Positions 47,378 to 61,335 of a stretch of DNA of 64,000 nt are shown here, piece by piece. Position 1 is the stretch's first letter, and each line of letters begins with the position of its first letter. Made by a program: the position numbers and the translations under genes. This stretch comes from Lichenostomus cassidix (lineage: Eukaryota; Chordata; Aves; Passeriformes; Meliphagidae): assembly GCA_008360975.2 (NCBI GenBank), contig CM039182.1, positions 103,447,443-103,511,442 on the forward strand, read 5' to 3'. Under the pieces are notes generated by a model. That model was not told the DNA's origin. It worked only from the letters and a program-made list of their open reading frames with translations, and searched no databases.

Positions 47378-50300
47378 ACTTTCCAAAACACAGTATTGTT
47401 ATTATATGTTATCAAAAAGTTATTAGCCTGTAAAAATTCTATTTTTCTCCTCATCACTGTAAATAGAAATAAGGCACCTCTGACAAATATGTCTGGCATA
47501 GTGTGGAGTTTTTTTGTGAGCTCAACAGCTGGCTGCAAGATATATGTATTATCACAGAAACACATTACTACTTCCATTTCACTAACCAAAACCTCTAAAC
47601 ACAGATTGCCAGGGACGTGGTTTCTACTCACAGTTTTGTTACTTGGAGAGGTTTCTTATGAAAACAGGAAATTATTTCTCATATAGATAATCTTATAAGC
47701 CAGTAAGAAAAAAGACAGCACCACTACCAAAAAAATATGGAGTTTAGAACTGATGTCAGATTTAAAGTTATTCCATGTGTTTTAGAAAATGTACATTTAC
47801 AGGTACCTGTGATGGTTTAAGTTAAGACACAGATACAGACAGCACTTATGGAGTCTATGGACAAAAAATGTAAAGAAGAAACTGAATTTTTGTTACCTTT
47901 GTTCCAGAATGTTTGTTCCAAAGCATTCCAGAATGATTGGGTACAGTGATCAAAAGTAGGTGTGCATGAACATCTCAGTGCCTCATTTGACCTTTGATTA
48001 TCACACTGTTTATTATCACACTTCTAGATGACACTGCCTCTTTACTAAACCAGTTATCTTCCTGTCCCACGTGGGTTAGCTGGACCACCTTGTAAAACTT
48101 CAATGTTATCATTGAAAACAGAGAAAATAATGAAAAAAATGGAATGCTGCACTCCAGTGCACTTGACCAGAGGGAGGAATGCAGACTTGCAGGGCTTAAC
48201 TGGCCCTGTTGCAGATTGTCCCTGTGAAGGAAGGAGCCTGGGGTCAGAGGACATGTCTGTAGGGCACAGCAGGGAAAGCAGCCAATATTGCTAGAATGAG
48301 AAAAGTGCTGTAAGTTACTCTTCAATATTTGTTGGTAGCAATGCTGTAAATGTGGCCTTCCAGTTGCCATGGTTACAAGCAGACTTTCATACAGACCAGT
48401 AACAAAAAAGTGCCCTCCAGTTATTTGTTGCCTGTTTCACACGTTCCCCACTTTTCATAATGATTTATTCCAATTGCTTAGCACTTCTCATAGAAATATT
48501 CATCACCGTCTGGGGCTCAGTTTTTCATTCTTTTTCAGCTTCCACGAATAATTCAGGACATTGAAGCACTGGAACGAATAGTAATCTGTTATTATTTTTT
48601 TTTTTTTTAAATACAGCAATTGCCTGGATGTTAACAGGTTATTTTTGCATAAAATTTAGGGTTTAAGACAAGGTTTCAGCCATACTGTGACTTTTTTTCC
48701 CCCTTTTTTCCCTATACATAAATATGTTAATTAATCATTAGCAAATTAAGGTCCTCAGCTAGTTTTTCAGAACTGTTTTTCACCCTCAGTGCCTACTGCA
48801 AAGCACACAGACAAGACTGTAAACTAAAGTGAAAGCTGGCTTAACTATCTCCCATTTGCAAAATTTAAAAAATGCAAAAACATAAAGTAGGAGAAGTAAT
48901 TGAAACTTTGATTTCTCCTCCAGCTGTTGAAATGACCTACCATACATACTATCACTAAGGAAAGTACCCCAAGGTCTGTATCATAATTTTAGGCATGTAG
49001 GAAGGATATAAACTTTTTCACTACAACAGATAAGTGGATTTTGTGCCCTAACTTGGTCCCTGGACTGAACATTTACCACAGACAGAAGAAATTCTGTGAC
49101 TCTAGGGTTGTTCTCTGTGCATTGGTATGGTTTGAGAAGGAAAAGGTACAGCCTGACAGTCAAGATTCAAATTTTTAGTGAGCCTTTTATTATACTATTT
49201 GACTAAAGCTACAGAAAACATTCAGGTAACATCAGGTCAACTTCAAGCCATGACCACCTCAAATGAACAAACTGTGTCTTCCCATGAGTGTAGCATATCC
49301 CAGGAGACACTGACTGTGCAAGGTACTTCCTCACTGATGCTTCAAACACAGCGCAGATTTGTCAAAAAGAGGCTTTTGGCACTGAGAGAGCCAGGGAGAG
49401 CTATTTGAAGTCCTCAACATGTGTATCTTCACTGACAACCCTTCAATACCACTCAGCATGCAATCTACTATCAGTGATTGTCTCTCAACTTCAGTAGTTG
49501 AACATCTGTCTGCTAGGGATAATAGCATTTTTTAAGTTAATCTGTATTTGCACAAGCTCTACAGAAGCTGTTTATCAAAGCTTATTAGATGCTTGAATTG
49601 CTGAGTCTGTCGTATGGTTTTTTTTTCTTTAATTATCAGCAATATAGCAAGTAATTTCTTTAGCAGACAGATGTCCCCTCTGTATTATGATGATTTTATA
49701 ATAGATGAAAGAGTAAGTCTTGGTAATTTAGTGGTATCCTTCTACACATTTTAAATACCTTTACTGCACGTTCTTCTTTTCATGAAACACAGTCTTCCCC
49801 ACTCCATTCTTTCATGTCACTCTTTCCATTGCAGATGATCTCAACATAGTCTCAACTTCCATGTCAAATAAAGTTCCTTAAAGTCATCATTTCAGCAGGG
49901 ACTTGTGACTGTTCTGGCAAGTTTTATGTCATGATTTGAATTAAAAGAAAATGGTTGTTGTTGTTATTGTTATTATTACCCCTGAAAAGAGAATTAGCTT
50001 TAGTATTACCAGGGTTGGCTGGGAATGTAAATTGCAGGAAGCTGACAGGACTCCTATGGAATCTGAACTAGATTTTAACCATGCTGCTTTTGTAGGGAGC
50101 AATGTCAGTATTGTTGCCTGTCCCATCCAAGGAATGAGTTTCACTATTGGACCAGATGGCAGCAGGCAGGCAAAGGACAATTGTGTGATGTGCTGTATTG
50201 CAAAAATCAAATCTCCTGTTTGCCACATAGATTTTGAGGTAGCTCCTAGGCTAGAAAACTAGACTTTATTTTTCAGGATTCCTGTTTTTCATTCTGGACA

Positions 50301-53300
50301 TCCATGGCTTTGAAAATTTTCTTGGTCTATTTTTCAGTGTCAGTATGCAGCACCTTCTGAAAAGAGGTTTGCTTAGCTGATTTTTTAAATATTGACCAAA
50401 GAAATCTTTGACCAAATCAAGTAGGCAGTGTACTATTAATGCATAAAGATGTGTATTCTCAGTCTTTCAGACTGAGTCCTGAAGTAGAAAGAACACAAAA
50501 ATAAGTAATTCATAGTTCCTTTTCCAAGACCTGTGTGATTTAAGAGGTTCTACTCACTTTTGTCCAAACATTGACAAAATGGCAGTGTCTGCTAAATTGC
50601 GTCTTACTAGAGAGGAGGAGTTATCAAGACATTCTTTGAACACAGGTAGAATAACAAATTATTAGGAGGAAAACTGAATTGTGAAGTTGCTGTCACAGTT
50701 CTCTGGTATATACTGGTAAACTAAAAGCTCCTGTCACTCAGGGAAGGATGTGCTGAGTGCCTTTCATTTGCCATAAGTGTGTGAAATTATCACAGGATAC
50801 ACAAGAACTTACTGGGAAGTATCTTAAATGATTGCACATTCACATTTGATGCAACATCTTGATTATCATAGCTGGACCCACATGTAAATTTAATGTTGCT
50901 TTCCCAAGGAAAATAATTGTCAATGTGATGCTGTCCCTGTATTCCTGGTGAGTTAGTGCTTTATCTTCTGATGGCTAAATTATTAGCTCCTGTCATTGGT
51001 ATTCTGCTTGTATGTACTGGATGACATTTAAAATAACAATGAGAATTTTAAACCCACTCCTTTCAAATACTACTCACAGTTCAACTATGAAATGAGCAGA
51101 AGCATTTTATACTTATGGCAGAAGGTGACATACATGCTCCTGCTACAGAATTTCCAAAAAATTTCAGAGAAATCTGAGCAGCTTTTTTGTATCATTTCCC
51201 TGCACATTTTTCCTGTCTTGGTGTTAATCAACACACCTTTCAATGTGTAAGGAACAGCAGAAAGCAAAGGTAGATGGGAACAGGAAAAAAAACAACCAAT
51301 GTTTAGTGACATCAACAATGAAGAAATTGCAGTTGTAGCTGGGCAAAGAATACCAGACTTTACAAGAATTTGAAGATTTTCTTTGTTTGGAAAATTAGGC
51401 TGTTGCATATCTGAAGAGCTGGGAGAAAAAGAACTGTTAAAATAAGGGAAGGTTGAAAGACAATGTCAGGAATAGCAAATAGAAGAAAATAATATATGCC
51501 AAGTTTTGTACAGCTTGAACTCTTACCTTAACAACTTTTATTTTCAGTCAATCTTCAATCTTAAATAAAAATAAGGGAATGTTAATACAATGATTTCCTA
51601 TTCATCATGAATAATAAACAGAATAATTTAAGATTCAGATACCTCAGGTTTGCAAATTAGTTCTCACGGTGAGTCAGAAGGCAGTGACCAAAGCAAATTT
51701 ATCATGTGAACTGATGCAAAAATGTGGTAAATCCTTCATAATGCTCATAAATCACAGGGATTATTGCTGTGCCTATTTCCCTGAACTTTTGTTCTTTCAA
51801 GTAATTTGATTCATCTCAGTCACCCTGCAGCTATTTCACCAGTAAAAAGCACCTTAAATTTCAGGGTTTTTTATTCTGTGTCTGTGCATGGGAGCTACAC
51901 ACATATACATACGTGTGTATGTGGAGATTGCTTACAGCATCCCCACTGCTCATCACTCAGTAACTTGATATTTCCGAGTTTAGACAATCACAGGCCAAAG
52001 ACAACTCCATGATCAAAAGGTGGAAATCCTTGCTCAGTAGTGTCAACAAGTCATTCTCATAGAGAAAGAGAATCCCCTCATACATCACATGTCACTACTG
52101 AACATCCCAAGATTGAGGCAGAGCCATTCAAATTTAATCTCATTCTAGCTTTTTTCCCTGTGATTGGTAATCTGTGAGCAAGAAATTCAATGCTCCAGAC
52201 AAGCAGAACATAGAAGGGGCAGGGATGCAGAGTGATATGTAAGAGTTTAAAAGAGAAGAGAATGAATTCATCCTGGGGTCAATTTGCCAACTCTGAAAGT
52301 ATGCAATCTGAATTTTATGGAAAAGTAGCTATTTGAGACCAAGCTTTCCACTGCAGGTGAACATTTTGAATATTTTAAAAAGAAAGAGAACCCTAAGCGT
52401 GGCAATTAAAAACTAAGCATATTTACCGTTCTTTGAATTTGGATTTCAATATTCTGTAAACATTTATCTTCTAATAAGTGACTAGGGAGGAAAGATTTTA
52501 TTCAGATACCACTGCTTCTACTACTATTAATAATGAGGATTTTTTATGTGGATAATGATAATAGAAATGTTTGTTACAAATATTTCCATGGCAGAAAAAA
52601 AGTATTGCATTTTCTCTTTGGTTTTGAAATCTGATCCCAAAATATAACTAGATATAACTTTCCATTTCTTTCTCCTCTATTATTCCCTTATGACCTCAAA
52701 AGAACAAGATAGAGAAGTCAAGACTTGGTGCTGAAGAAACACAGAATGGTAAAAGAAACCATCAGCCATCCAACCTGAAAAGTCAGGTCATCCAAAATTG
52801 AAGGTTTTTTACTTGGAATGTCTGCTTAAAAAGAAGGAAATTTACAAGTCTTCCCCTCTTTCACTTCCCGCACTAGAGAAACCTTGATTTATATCACAAA
52901 TATTTTTCCCTGGTTTTCTTAACTCTTCTTTCCTATGCACATTATAAATCTTAAGATGTTAATCACAATATTTTTCATTAAAACAAGTAATCACAGTAGG
53001 ATATCATATGGTGCTTGATATTCATCCATGATCAGTGGAACCAGCATGAGTCTTTTCAATGATTTCAGTCAGCCCTCCATCAAAGCCCCATGTCTGAATT
53101 GCAACTGCTTTCATTTATACACTTTGTGATAAAAATTAAGCTATACTTACATCTTAATAATGTTATGAATAAAACAGATTACAAAACCCTGCAGAGGCAG
53201 TCTGTCAGTTTTAGAGATCCTTTGATGGCTACATTAGTTACACCTTTGCTTCTGATCTGACAGCATGCTTAAACAGTCGTGGCTTATCCACACTGAGTGC

Positions 53301-53915
53301 AAGTAACCCAAGGTAAGACCTAAAGTCTTTGGAAAAATCCATATGGGAAAAGTGCTCTCCAAAGCTAAAATGAATAAATCAAACACTTTTTAAAACAGTG
53401 TTGAGATACACTTGAGAATTGAATTTGTTAGTTCTCAATCAATTCCAAAGTCTTTATTAAAAATACATCTGCTTTAATTAGTTATGTAACTTCTTTATTA
53501 TATCCCTGTGTATCAGAACAACATGAAAGGAATGGGAGCAAGGAGTGCAAGGAATAATAAGAGGTGCTGGGACTGCAATACCCTTTTGAATAATTTGGCA
53601 GGTCTCTTTGCTTGGAAATGACAAACACAGGAACAGACATTATCCAGCCAGCTGCAGCAATATGGTAAGTTACTTCATGAAGGTAAGTTTGATATGAGCA
53701 AAATCATAGCAACAACCAGTATTATTTTAACCCACTAATCCAGGAACAAATAAATGCTTTAAATGTGGTCATCTTTTTCCATTATTTTCAAATAATCACT
53801 GCTTTCAGGAAGAAATTAAAAAAACCAAACAACTCAACTGAAACCATTGTACCAATCATATCCTCCTTTGGTAAGGTTTTTCATATGCTCCATTATTTTA
53901 GTGGTTTATCCTCTC

Positions 53916-53998
53916 CTTTTTTTTTTTTTGTTTAGTTCATTTGTTTGGAGGTTTTGTTTGTTTGATTGGTTGGTCTTTGTTGGTTTTCTTTTTCCCTG
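53916..53998 (+). repeat. T-rich (TTTG/TTGG)n tract
   Basis: A T14-type run followed by TTTG and TTGG units. Simple repeat. Aromatic-rich frames over it are artefacts. Confidence 0.75.
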
Positions 53999-55902
53999 GA
54001 AAGAAAGGAACAATCTAGCCCCGAGTACCACACATGAAAGACAAACACATGCTCTTGGGGCGTGTGGGGATCCATTTTCACTGTTCTTTTTCACAGTAAT
54101 ACTGTTGTGCCCTTATGCCCTGTATTTCATATTGATGGGAGGTGTACCAGGGTGCAGATGACTTTACAGCAGGGATGAAACAGGGATTGTGCTGGCAGCA
54201 CTGAAAAGGGGAATGGATAGGTTACATTGGAGGAGTAAGCATGGTGTTCACAGAAGCAGAGCGAGTAGCACCAGTCCCCATCACTTCTTAATATCTGTAA
54301 GTCCCAAAATATCTGTGAGTGCCCCAGGGAATTACTGCCTGCCTGTATTCTTAGTGCCCACTAGGTGGGTAATGAACACACTGCCCCTAGTCCCTATCTA
54401 CTCAGCTCTGTTCAGTCCTTGAAAATACCAGTATACATAGTCTCATCCTTTCTGTGCAGACTTTTGAGTTACATGGTTTAAGTAATAAGCAACGCTCATG
54501 ACCCTGAAAATAACCAGACTCTGCCCACTAGGGAGCTTCTTTATGACTAATTGATTTTCTGCTCAGTGTCCCAATCAAAATGTGAAGGATATAATTTGGA
54601 GAAATCTTCTGTTTCATTTTTATGCCACTGAAGTCTTGTGCTTTTTTTTTTTTTTAATAATCTTAAAGAAATTAGTGAATTTCAAATTGAAAAAAGTTTT
54701 CTGTGAAGATTTACAAAACTGCATTGGGTACATTTTAAATGAAACACTCACAAAATGTAATTCCTCCATTTCTTTTTCTGAACCAAAACTTCATGCCAGT
54801 TTTGAGTCAACTTCACTAAATTGCAACATTATCCTACTTCTGCCCTTTTTTATTTTGTAAACTTGCAATTCATTAAAATACTTGGCTCAGCTGCAGCTCT
54901 AGTTTAATTTCTCAGAACCAGGAGAAGAAACATAAATGTGCAGAAACTGTAGTTTAATCAGTTTTAGGAGAGGACCTTTCTGTGTCCTCATTCACAGTGC
55001 TGGAAGTTGGCAGAAGAGTTACACAGAATTAACACTGAGTCAATAGGGAAGAGATGTGGGTGCCTATACCTGGGATTTTATATACAGTGAAGACACAGAA
55101 AGAATAAGCTCTTTTTTCAGATATTATAATTGTTACACAGAGTTTTTTAAATATACGTCAAGGAAGTATTGAGGCAGACGTTACGGTTCAGTTTGTAATT
55201 GCAAGTATTGTTTAAGACCAATACGACTTGTCAGCACTCTCACCCAGTAAAAGAATGATACTGAAAACATCTCCACAAAACAAGCACATGGGATAGATTG
55301 TAATAGATTGCAGGGCCCTCAGCTTAGTCCAAATAAGGCTATAGAATTTAGGCAACATTTTTCACTCAAGTCAGATCACTATCATGTTTGTTGAAGGCAG
55401 AAATTACTAAAAATTCTTCCTAGAAATCTGAAGGGGTTCTCACACTCAGAAATTTCAGATGACAGTACCATTTTTCTTAAATCTCCCAGGCCTTTTGTAA
55501 TAGCTTACTTTCACTCTCAAAGAAAAATAGCTCTTTCTTGATAGAGTTACTCTTCACATTGCTGATAAATTGCAAACCGATTTGACAATTACTCTGAATT
55601 AAAGATATACATGTCAAACAGATCACTTAGAAGCTGATCAAGAGCAAGTTAAAGTGTCAGGATGTAAAATAGAATTAATTAAAACTAGGAAATGTCTGTA
55701 GATTTTTTTCCATGAATAATTGTGATTCTGACTAAACAAAGACTCACAAGAATAAAAAAGCCTCAGTACATCAAACAGTTTATATCTCCATTTTTAAAAA
55801 AACAATACTCCACTATTTAGAGGGCTCTGAGTACTTTTAAAACAAATGATTTTTTGCACCAATTCCTCATTGTGCATCTCTCTATATGAAACTTTTCCTT
55901 AC

Positions 55903-56004
55903 CTCGAAAATTCTCCGAAGTCCTTCAAGAGGGCCAGCAATGTCAAACTCAGGAGCTAACCCAACTTCCTTGCAGGATCTAGGAAAGCTAACAGTTGCTC
56001 TGAC
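55903..56004 (-). other. Possible coding exon, unidentified
   Basis: On the minus strand a 34-codon open segment, beginning just after an in-frame TAA, ends at a good donor, TTCGAG|GTAAGG (GT at 55901-55902). Its last residues are EFDIAGPLEGLRRIFE, which read like real protein, but I cannot name the family. No strong acceptor or in-frame ATG precedes it, so it might be a short internal exon, a first exon of a decayed gene or chance. Confidence 0.2.
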
Positions 56005-57723
56005 TTAACAGCTTTGTCCGGGCTCTGACACTTGCTTTTCAATTGTTTAAGGTGTTCTGTTGTCCTAGACTGAGGTTTGAATGTTGCCACCTTGGTACAG
56101 TGTTTTTATTAGCACTCTTGGAAGCTGAGTATCAACAGGGTACAGAAACTTAATTATTCTTTCTGAGCCAAAGCTGGTCCCCATGGAGACCCTTTTGCTG
56201 CAACAGCTTTGGCAACACATATTAGCTGGATAAATAGAGCTAACAGAGCAGTCAGTCTACTGCTTTGTGCAGGGTCTGTATTCAGATGATGTGGCTATTT
56301 TAAATAGTTGCATATGTAAATGTATAGATGTACACATACATTTATGCATGTATTATTAAATATTAATACTATATTATTAAATATTTAGATATTTCCTTAC
56401 ACTGTTTGTGGGCACAGGTGTAAGGATTCTGTTTTGGGAGTTAATTTGATCTTAGCTATATTCATAATAATTTTGGTTATAATTTAGAATATTCTACACT
56501 CTATTAGAAAAGGATGAAAATTGGAAGGAACACAGAGCCATCACAACTGAGACACCATGGTTAACCTCTGTTGATCTCTGTTTTCATGCTGTTGGTTACT
56601 GAAAGAAAAGGCTGACACCTTTCAAGACCACTGCTATACAGTGATTAAGCCCAAAGACAGTTTTGGTAGGCTACTTTCCAGCAAAAAGCTCCCAAACACT
56701 TTATTTATTAAGGATAAGCACTTTCAACCACAGCATTTGCAAAAGGTTTTCTCAGGATGGCATTCTGGCATGAGCCACATCTTTCCCACCAAGCCTGAGG
56801 AGATTCAGTTGAAGAAGTGTGGTTAAGTAAATACAGCCCAGTTGATCCTTCAGAACATAATGTACAATGGAAAAGAGGCAAAATGAGCTGCATACTACCT
56901 TTGTGTAACTCACAGTGCGTCTTTCACAGTTCAGTTTATAGCAATATAACATAGAATGAAAATAGGATTTGCTATTCATTTGAATAGAAGGGATGTTTCC
57001 AATCCATGAGCCAACAGAATTCTAACTTGCTACTATTTGACAGGAAGCACTAAAAAAAATTGCAAACCTTAGCTTTGGTAAAACTTATATTTAACTTAAA
57101 AGTTATGGACAATCTTTCATTTTTTTCTGCTAACAGCCATTGAACTACATTTCTGGGTTCAGTATTTTGAAAAATAAAATCAGCATTACTTGTACAAGCA
57201 TTGGTGCCTGTTAGTCTGGTTCCCCTGATGACCCTTTTAGGACAGAGTCAGAGACCAGAAATGCCATGATTTAGGTGACAAAGTCCCCTAATTAAGATTG
57301 AACTGACTCATTCCACGAGCTGTAACAGAGACCTATTGATCCGTCCAAAGCATGAAATAAGTTCTCAGATGATCCACTTAATAATTTCTAGTATGAATGA
57401 ATATGATGTAATTCCCCTGAAATTGGAGAAGAATAACAATACTTTGAAACTTGGTGTCTTCACATACCTACACTGCAGAAAAAGAAAAGCTGCTTGTGCT
57501 CCAAAAGTTGCCTTCATTAAATCAGTAATTTTTTCTCCCATCACAGCACTTTTAGTGAGTGTAATGAATTTCACCACGGCAGGCTACTGTTTTTTAAGTC
57601 AGTTCATCATGCTTCTAATAGTGTTGTATTTGATTTATAATATTTGTCTAGCATAAGTAAATCTGGCAGAAGGCAATTAAAATACAGTTCTTTGAGTTTA
57701 CAAGGGTTTCAAGCCTAGAGAAA

Positions 57724-57831
57724 GCTTAATTAAAGTCAATCATGGAAAAAAGCACTTAGCCCTGCAGCCCTCCGCATTTGTCAGACATCTGAATCATGGG
57801 AAAGGTTAATTAGAGTCAAATGAGGGAAAAG
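57724..57831. promoter_or_regulatory. Duplicated homeodomain-motif block, possible conserved non-coding element
   Basis: Two similar ~28-bp segments 80 bp apart (57724-57751 and 57804-57831), each with TTAATTA, then AGTCAA, then GGAAAA. TAATTA is the core site of many homeodomain proteins (LHX, PRRX, NKX6 types). This may be an enhancer-like element. No conservation data are available here. Confidence 0.3.
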
Positions 57832-58216
57832 TAAACACTAAAAATGCTTTCTGGGGTTCATTAAATTTAAATAAGTCAAAATATGTAATACTCAACTTCG
57901 TAACAATGATCCACACACATCTCTCTCTGTTTTTCTACAATCACACATTTTCCAAACTTATTGAATTAACATACTTGGAAAGCCTGACTCTTAGTTACAC
58001 CAGGCCTCCATGCCTCCATTTTGACAGTGAAAAGGAAGTAAATGAAACCTTTATGCCCCTTTATATTGACAGAAGAGAGTAAAACAACTTGTGTATACAT
58101 ATTCATTTCAATAGTAGAATATTTTTGACAGGTTTGTTACTATTTCTTAGCCCCCCCTCCTTTGTATCTCTTTCCTTTGTAGAATGAAGCAGAGGAAATA
58201 AACTTTAGGAATTCTA

Positions 58217-58275
58217 CTATAATACTCTAAAAGTATTAGCGTATTATAGCTTTAATACCTCTAAAGGTATTAAAG
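58217..58275. repeat. Cluster of inverted repeats
   Basis: CTATAATAC (58217-58225) pairs perfectly with GTATTATAG (58241-58249). Directly after it, CTTTAATACCT (58250-58260) pairs with AGGTATTAAAG (58265-58275) across a 4-nt loop. The two hairpins share the AATACYTCTAAARGTATTA theme and look like diverged copies. Confidence 0.85.
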
Positions 58276-60449
58276 TGAGGGCAAGTTGAGGCCTTGGATC
58301 AACAAAAATCCCAACAAGTAGTGCCTATTGGTTCAGTCGAACAACTGAGAAATAAGTGGAGCTTCCTGAGTGAAGAACATGAGTGCTTGGGGTCTCCTGC
58401 TTGCACAAGTCTCTGGGAGCAGAGGAGTCTCCTTGCAAAATAAAACCCATTTGAGACAGAGAATCTCATTTACTCTGTTCTTGAGGGAGGAAGGATTATG
58501 CTGAATTGAGAGCACAAATCAAAAAACCCCCTGAACTTGTTTTGGAAGACAGCTGTTAGAGAAAGAAACCCACTGTATGTCTTGAAGGAGGCAAAAAAGG
58601 AGTGTCCAGTTTTCTGGGTTTCTGAAACATGTATCTTCTCAAGGATTTTATGGCCCTGTTTTCCACTGGAAATTAATATCTCATCACACCATTTCTTAAC
58701 ATGTTATCTTTTTGCTCCCCTTGCACAAAATAGATTCTTATTGGAGTGAAATATTTCAAAATTATCCTATCTACCAGTTAGCTTGGCTGACAGCTCCAGC
58801 TGCAGTGACAGGCAAGCAAAGTACATAGATTGCACTTGGAGCATGATTTGTTTCAAAGCAAATAGTTTTCATTTGTATTCATCATGTCAACAAACATTCC
58901 GTGAAACACTAGGTAGCCTGCCTTTTTCTTTCCTCTTCATCTCTTGATAACCCCTTACTTTGTTCTTCATTTGCAGTGCTCACAGTGTTTATAAATCAGT
59001 CAGGACAACTTCACTAAAAAAAACCCAAAAGTAAGTTTTTGTCTTACTTACACAGGCCCAAGTATGACCCATTTTTAGAGAATTTGGCATACCTGCAGAT
59101 GCAAAGGCTACAAATGTGTCTAAAAGAAAGCAGAAGAGTAGGGGGGCTGTCCTTCATCTGGTTGAGTACCTCAGCCTTGTTTGCCTATCACAGAGATTCC
59201 TTGAGCTTCTATGCCATCAGCACAGGGCTGCCATCTGCACAGAGTAGTGCACGGTCCTGAAGGTTTTGTCTCACAAATTATAAAGCCAGAAAGCTCCACT
59301 GCTATCTCCTCCTCCACAGTGCAATGGGAACTAGAGCCCATTATGGAGACACTCATTCAGCCTTGATCATGCTATTTTTGCTGATGAAAGGTATTTGATA
59401 CCATCACTCTTAGCAAACAACTAGTTCAACTTTTCCTACTTTGATAACTGTATGATCCACATTTCACCCTTATGTGTAGACTGACAGTAGCTGATAAAAT
59501 ATTCCATATCTCAGCATGAGCAAATACAGCCTTCCATGAATTCATAGCTAGTTGCTACATCCAGCTATGGTAACCACAACTAGAAAGGAGTTGAAGAGAA
59601 GATTAAAATGAAGAGCCAGAAATGTGATCAGAGAACTTGAAAATCAGCCTTGTTGGGATTGTGATGTTGTTGACATAGTTGGTTTTGTTCTGTGCCTAAA
59701 ACAAGCTGAGATACTTCATGACTCTGGTTTGATACTGTAAGCAAATGTTGGACAAAAGACATTTTGCAATACTGTCATTACTGGCTTTGCAAGGATCAGT
59801 GTCTTACAGTAGAAATCAAAAATTCAACTCTATGATAAAGTGGAAAGGCTTATCAATAAACAGATTTGGGCTTTGTAGGCTATATTTTTAAAACATGCAC
59901 TTCTTGTACAACCTCACAGAGATGTTTTTGGCTTCATGACAGCCTGACTACATAGTTGTTCTTTCTAATTGTCAATAAATTTCATCCTATTCTTTATGAA
60001 CTAAGAAATGCCATCCCATTTCTGTCTCTTCATTCCACTTCTTATTTATGATCTGACTTCAGAATCCTTTCTATTATGTCAATACTCTTCTCATAATGCT
60101 TCATTTTTAACCTAATTATGTTAATCAGAGCTTGCAAGTTTCAATTACCTACTTACAGGGGGTCAGAAAAACAGTTCCTGCTGGTTTTGTTTATTTGTTT
60201 TCTCATCTTCCTCTGAAGCATCAGTGGCTGGCAACATAAAAATAGAGCATTTAGTCCACTGCTCTGAGGAAAATTTGTGCCATTGGTGTGTCTGCTCACA
60301 TACTCAGGTCTGACCAGTTGGGCAGCACCTTCTCTCCTTGTCATGGTGATGGAACATAAGGTTAATTTATTATATTTATTGGCCTTCTGGAGCACTAGAA
60401 GATACATCTTATCCATTGGAATCATCTTGATTTAATTTATCTGATAATT

Positions 60450-61335
60450 TCATAGAATCAAAAAAATCATAGGATGGTTTGGGTTGGACGAGACCTTGAA
60501 GATCATATATTTCCAACTCCTCTGCCATGGACAGAGATGCTACTCCCTACATCAGGTTTCTTAGAGAGCTATCCACAGGTCTTGAGCACTTTCTGGGATG
60601 GGGCTTCCACAACTTCTCTGGGCAACCTGTTCCAGTGCCTCACCATCCTCACAGTAAAGAATTTCTTCCTAACATCTAATGTAAACCTGCTCTCTTTCAG
60701 TTTAAAATCGTTTCTCCTTGTCCTGTCATTATCTTCCCATATAAAAAATCCTTCTCTCTCCTTTTTATAAGACCCCTTAAGGTACTGAAAGGCCACAACG
60801 TGGTCTCCCCCAAAACCTTCTCTTTTCTAGGCTGAACAACTCCAGCTCTCTCAGCCTGTCTTGGTAGGAGTTCATCTGATCTCTGATCATCTTTGTGGCC
60901 CTCATCTGGACTCACTCCAACAGGTCCCTGTCATTCTTGTGCTAAGGACCCTGAAGCTGGATGCAGCACTGAAGGTGGGGCCTCACCAGAGCAGAGCGGA
61001 AGAGTCACCTCTGTCGACCTGCTGGCCAGACTGCTTTTGATGCAGCCCAGGATATGATTGGTTTTCTGAGATGCAAACCTTCACTGTTGGCTCAAGTCCA
61101 GGTTTTTATCCTCAAGAACCCTTAAAGTCCTTCTCCGCATGGCTGCTTTCAGTTAGTTCTTCTCCCAGTCTGGACTTACGTCTGGGATTGCCCCAGCCCA
61201 GGTACAACACCTTGCACTTGGATGTGTTGAATTTCATGAGGTTTTCCTGGTGCCAATTCCCAAGACTGTCCAGGTCCCTCTAGATGGCGTCCTCTCCTTC
61301 AGGTGTGTCAACTGCACCACTCAGCTTCCTTCTCA
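60450..61335 (-). mobile_element. CR1 LINE, 3' end with part of ORF2
   Basis: Longest CR1 copy in the window (about 885 bp). The 3' terminus (CATAGAATCA tail) is at 60450 and the match runs rightward on the minus strand through the end of the reverse-transcriptase ORF to about 61335, where homology stops (5' truncation). Frames are broken by frameshifts and stops, so the copy is dead. No target duplication noted. Confidence 0.88.
60569..60796 (-). pseudogene. CR1 ORF2 (reverse transcriptase) C-terminal remnant
   Basis: A 75-codon open stretch on the minus strand contains the CR1 ORF2 C-terminal signature: a basic segment, RFTLDVRKKFFTVRMVRHWN, then RLPREVVEAPSQKVLK before a premature stop. 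In intact CR1 this tail follows the polymerase core. The core, endonuclease and the rest are absent or frameshifted (another fragment is open at 60697-60915 in a different frame). Not functional. Confidence 0.75.

Larger units (their letters stand above)
47378..60449. other. Long unique AT-rich stretch, no gene recognised
   Basis: About 13 kb without recognised mobile elements. Includes a T-rich TTTG/TTGG tract (53916-53998), a low-confidence exon candidate (55903-56004, minus), an AT-rich block (56310-56400), a repeated homeodomain-motif block (57724-57831) and a palindrome cluster (58217-58275). Open frames up to 107 codons lack motifs. Confidence 0.5.

Noticed and set aside
47812..47850. 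TGTGATGGTTTAAG resembling an ERVL LTR terminus
   Set aside because: Similarity ends after about 14 bases and no TSD or further LTR sequence follows.
48363..48378. TTGCCATGGTTAC motif, also near 62208 and in related form near 12996 (RFX-like)
   Set aside because: The second half-site does not match the RFX consensus, and three scattered copies in 64 kb can be chance.
50093..50243. Cys-rich open segment between TTTTGTAG and GAG|GTAGCT
   Set aside because: The donor is weak, the peptide is unfamiliar, and the opposite strand is equally open. Not enough for an exon call.
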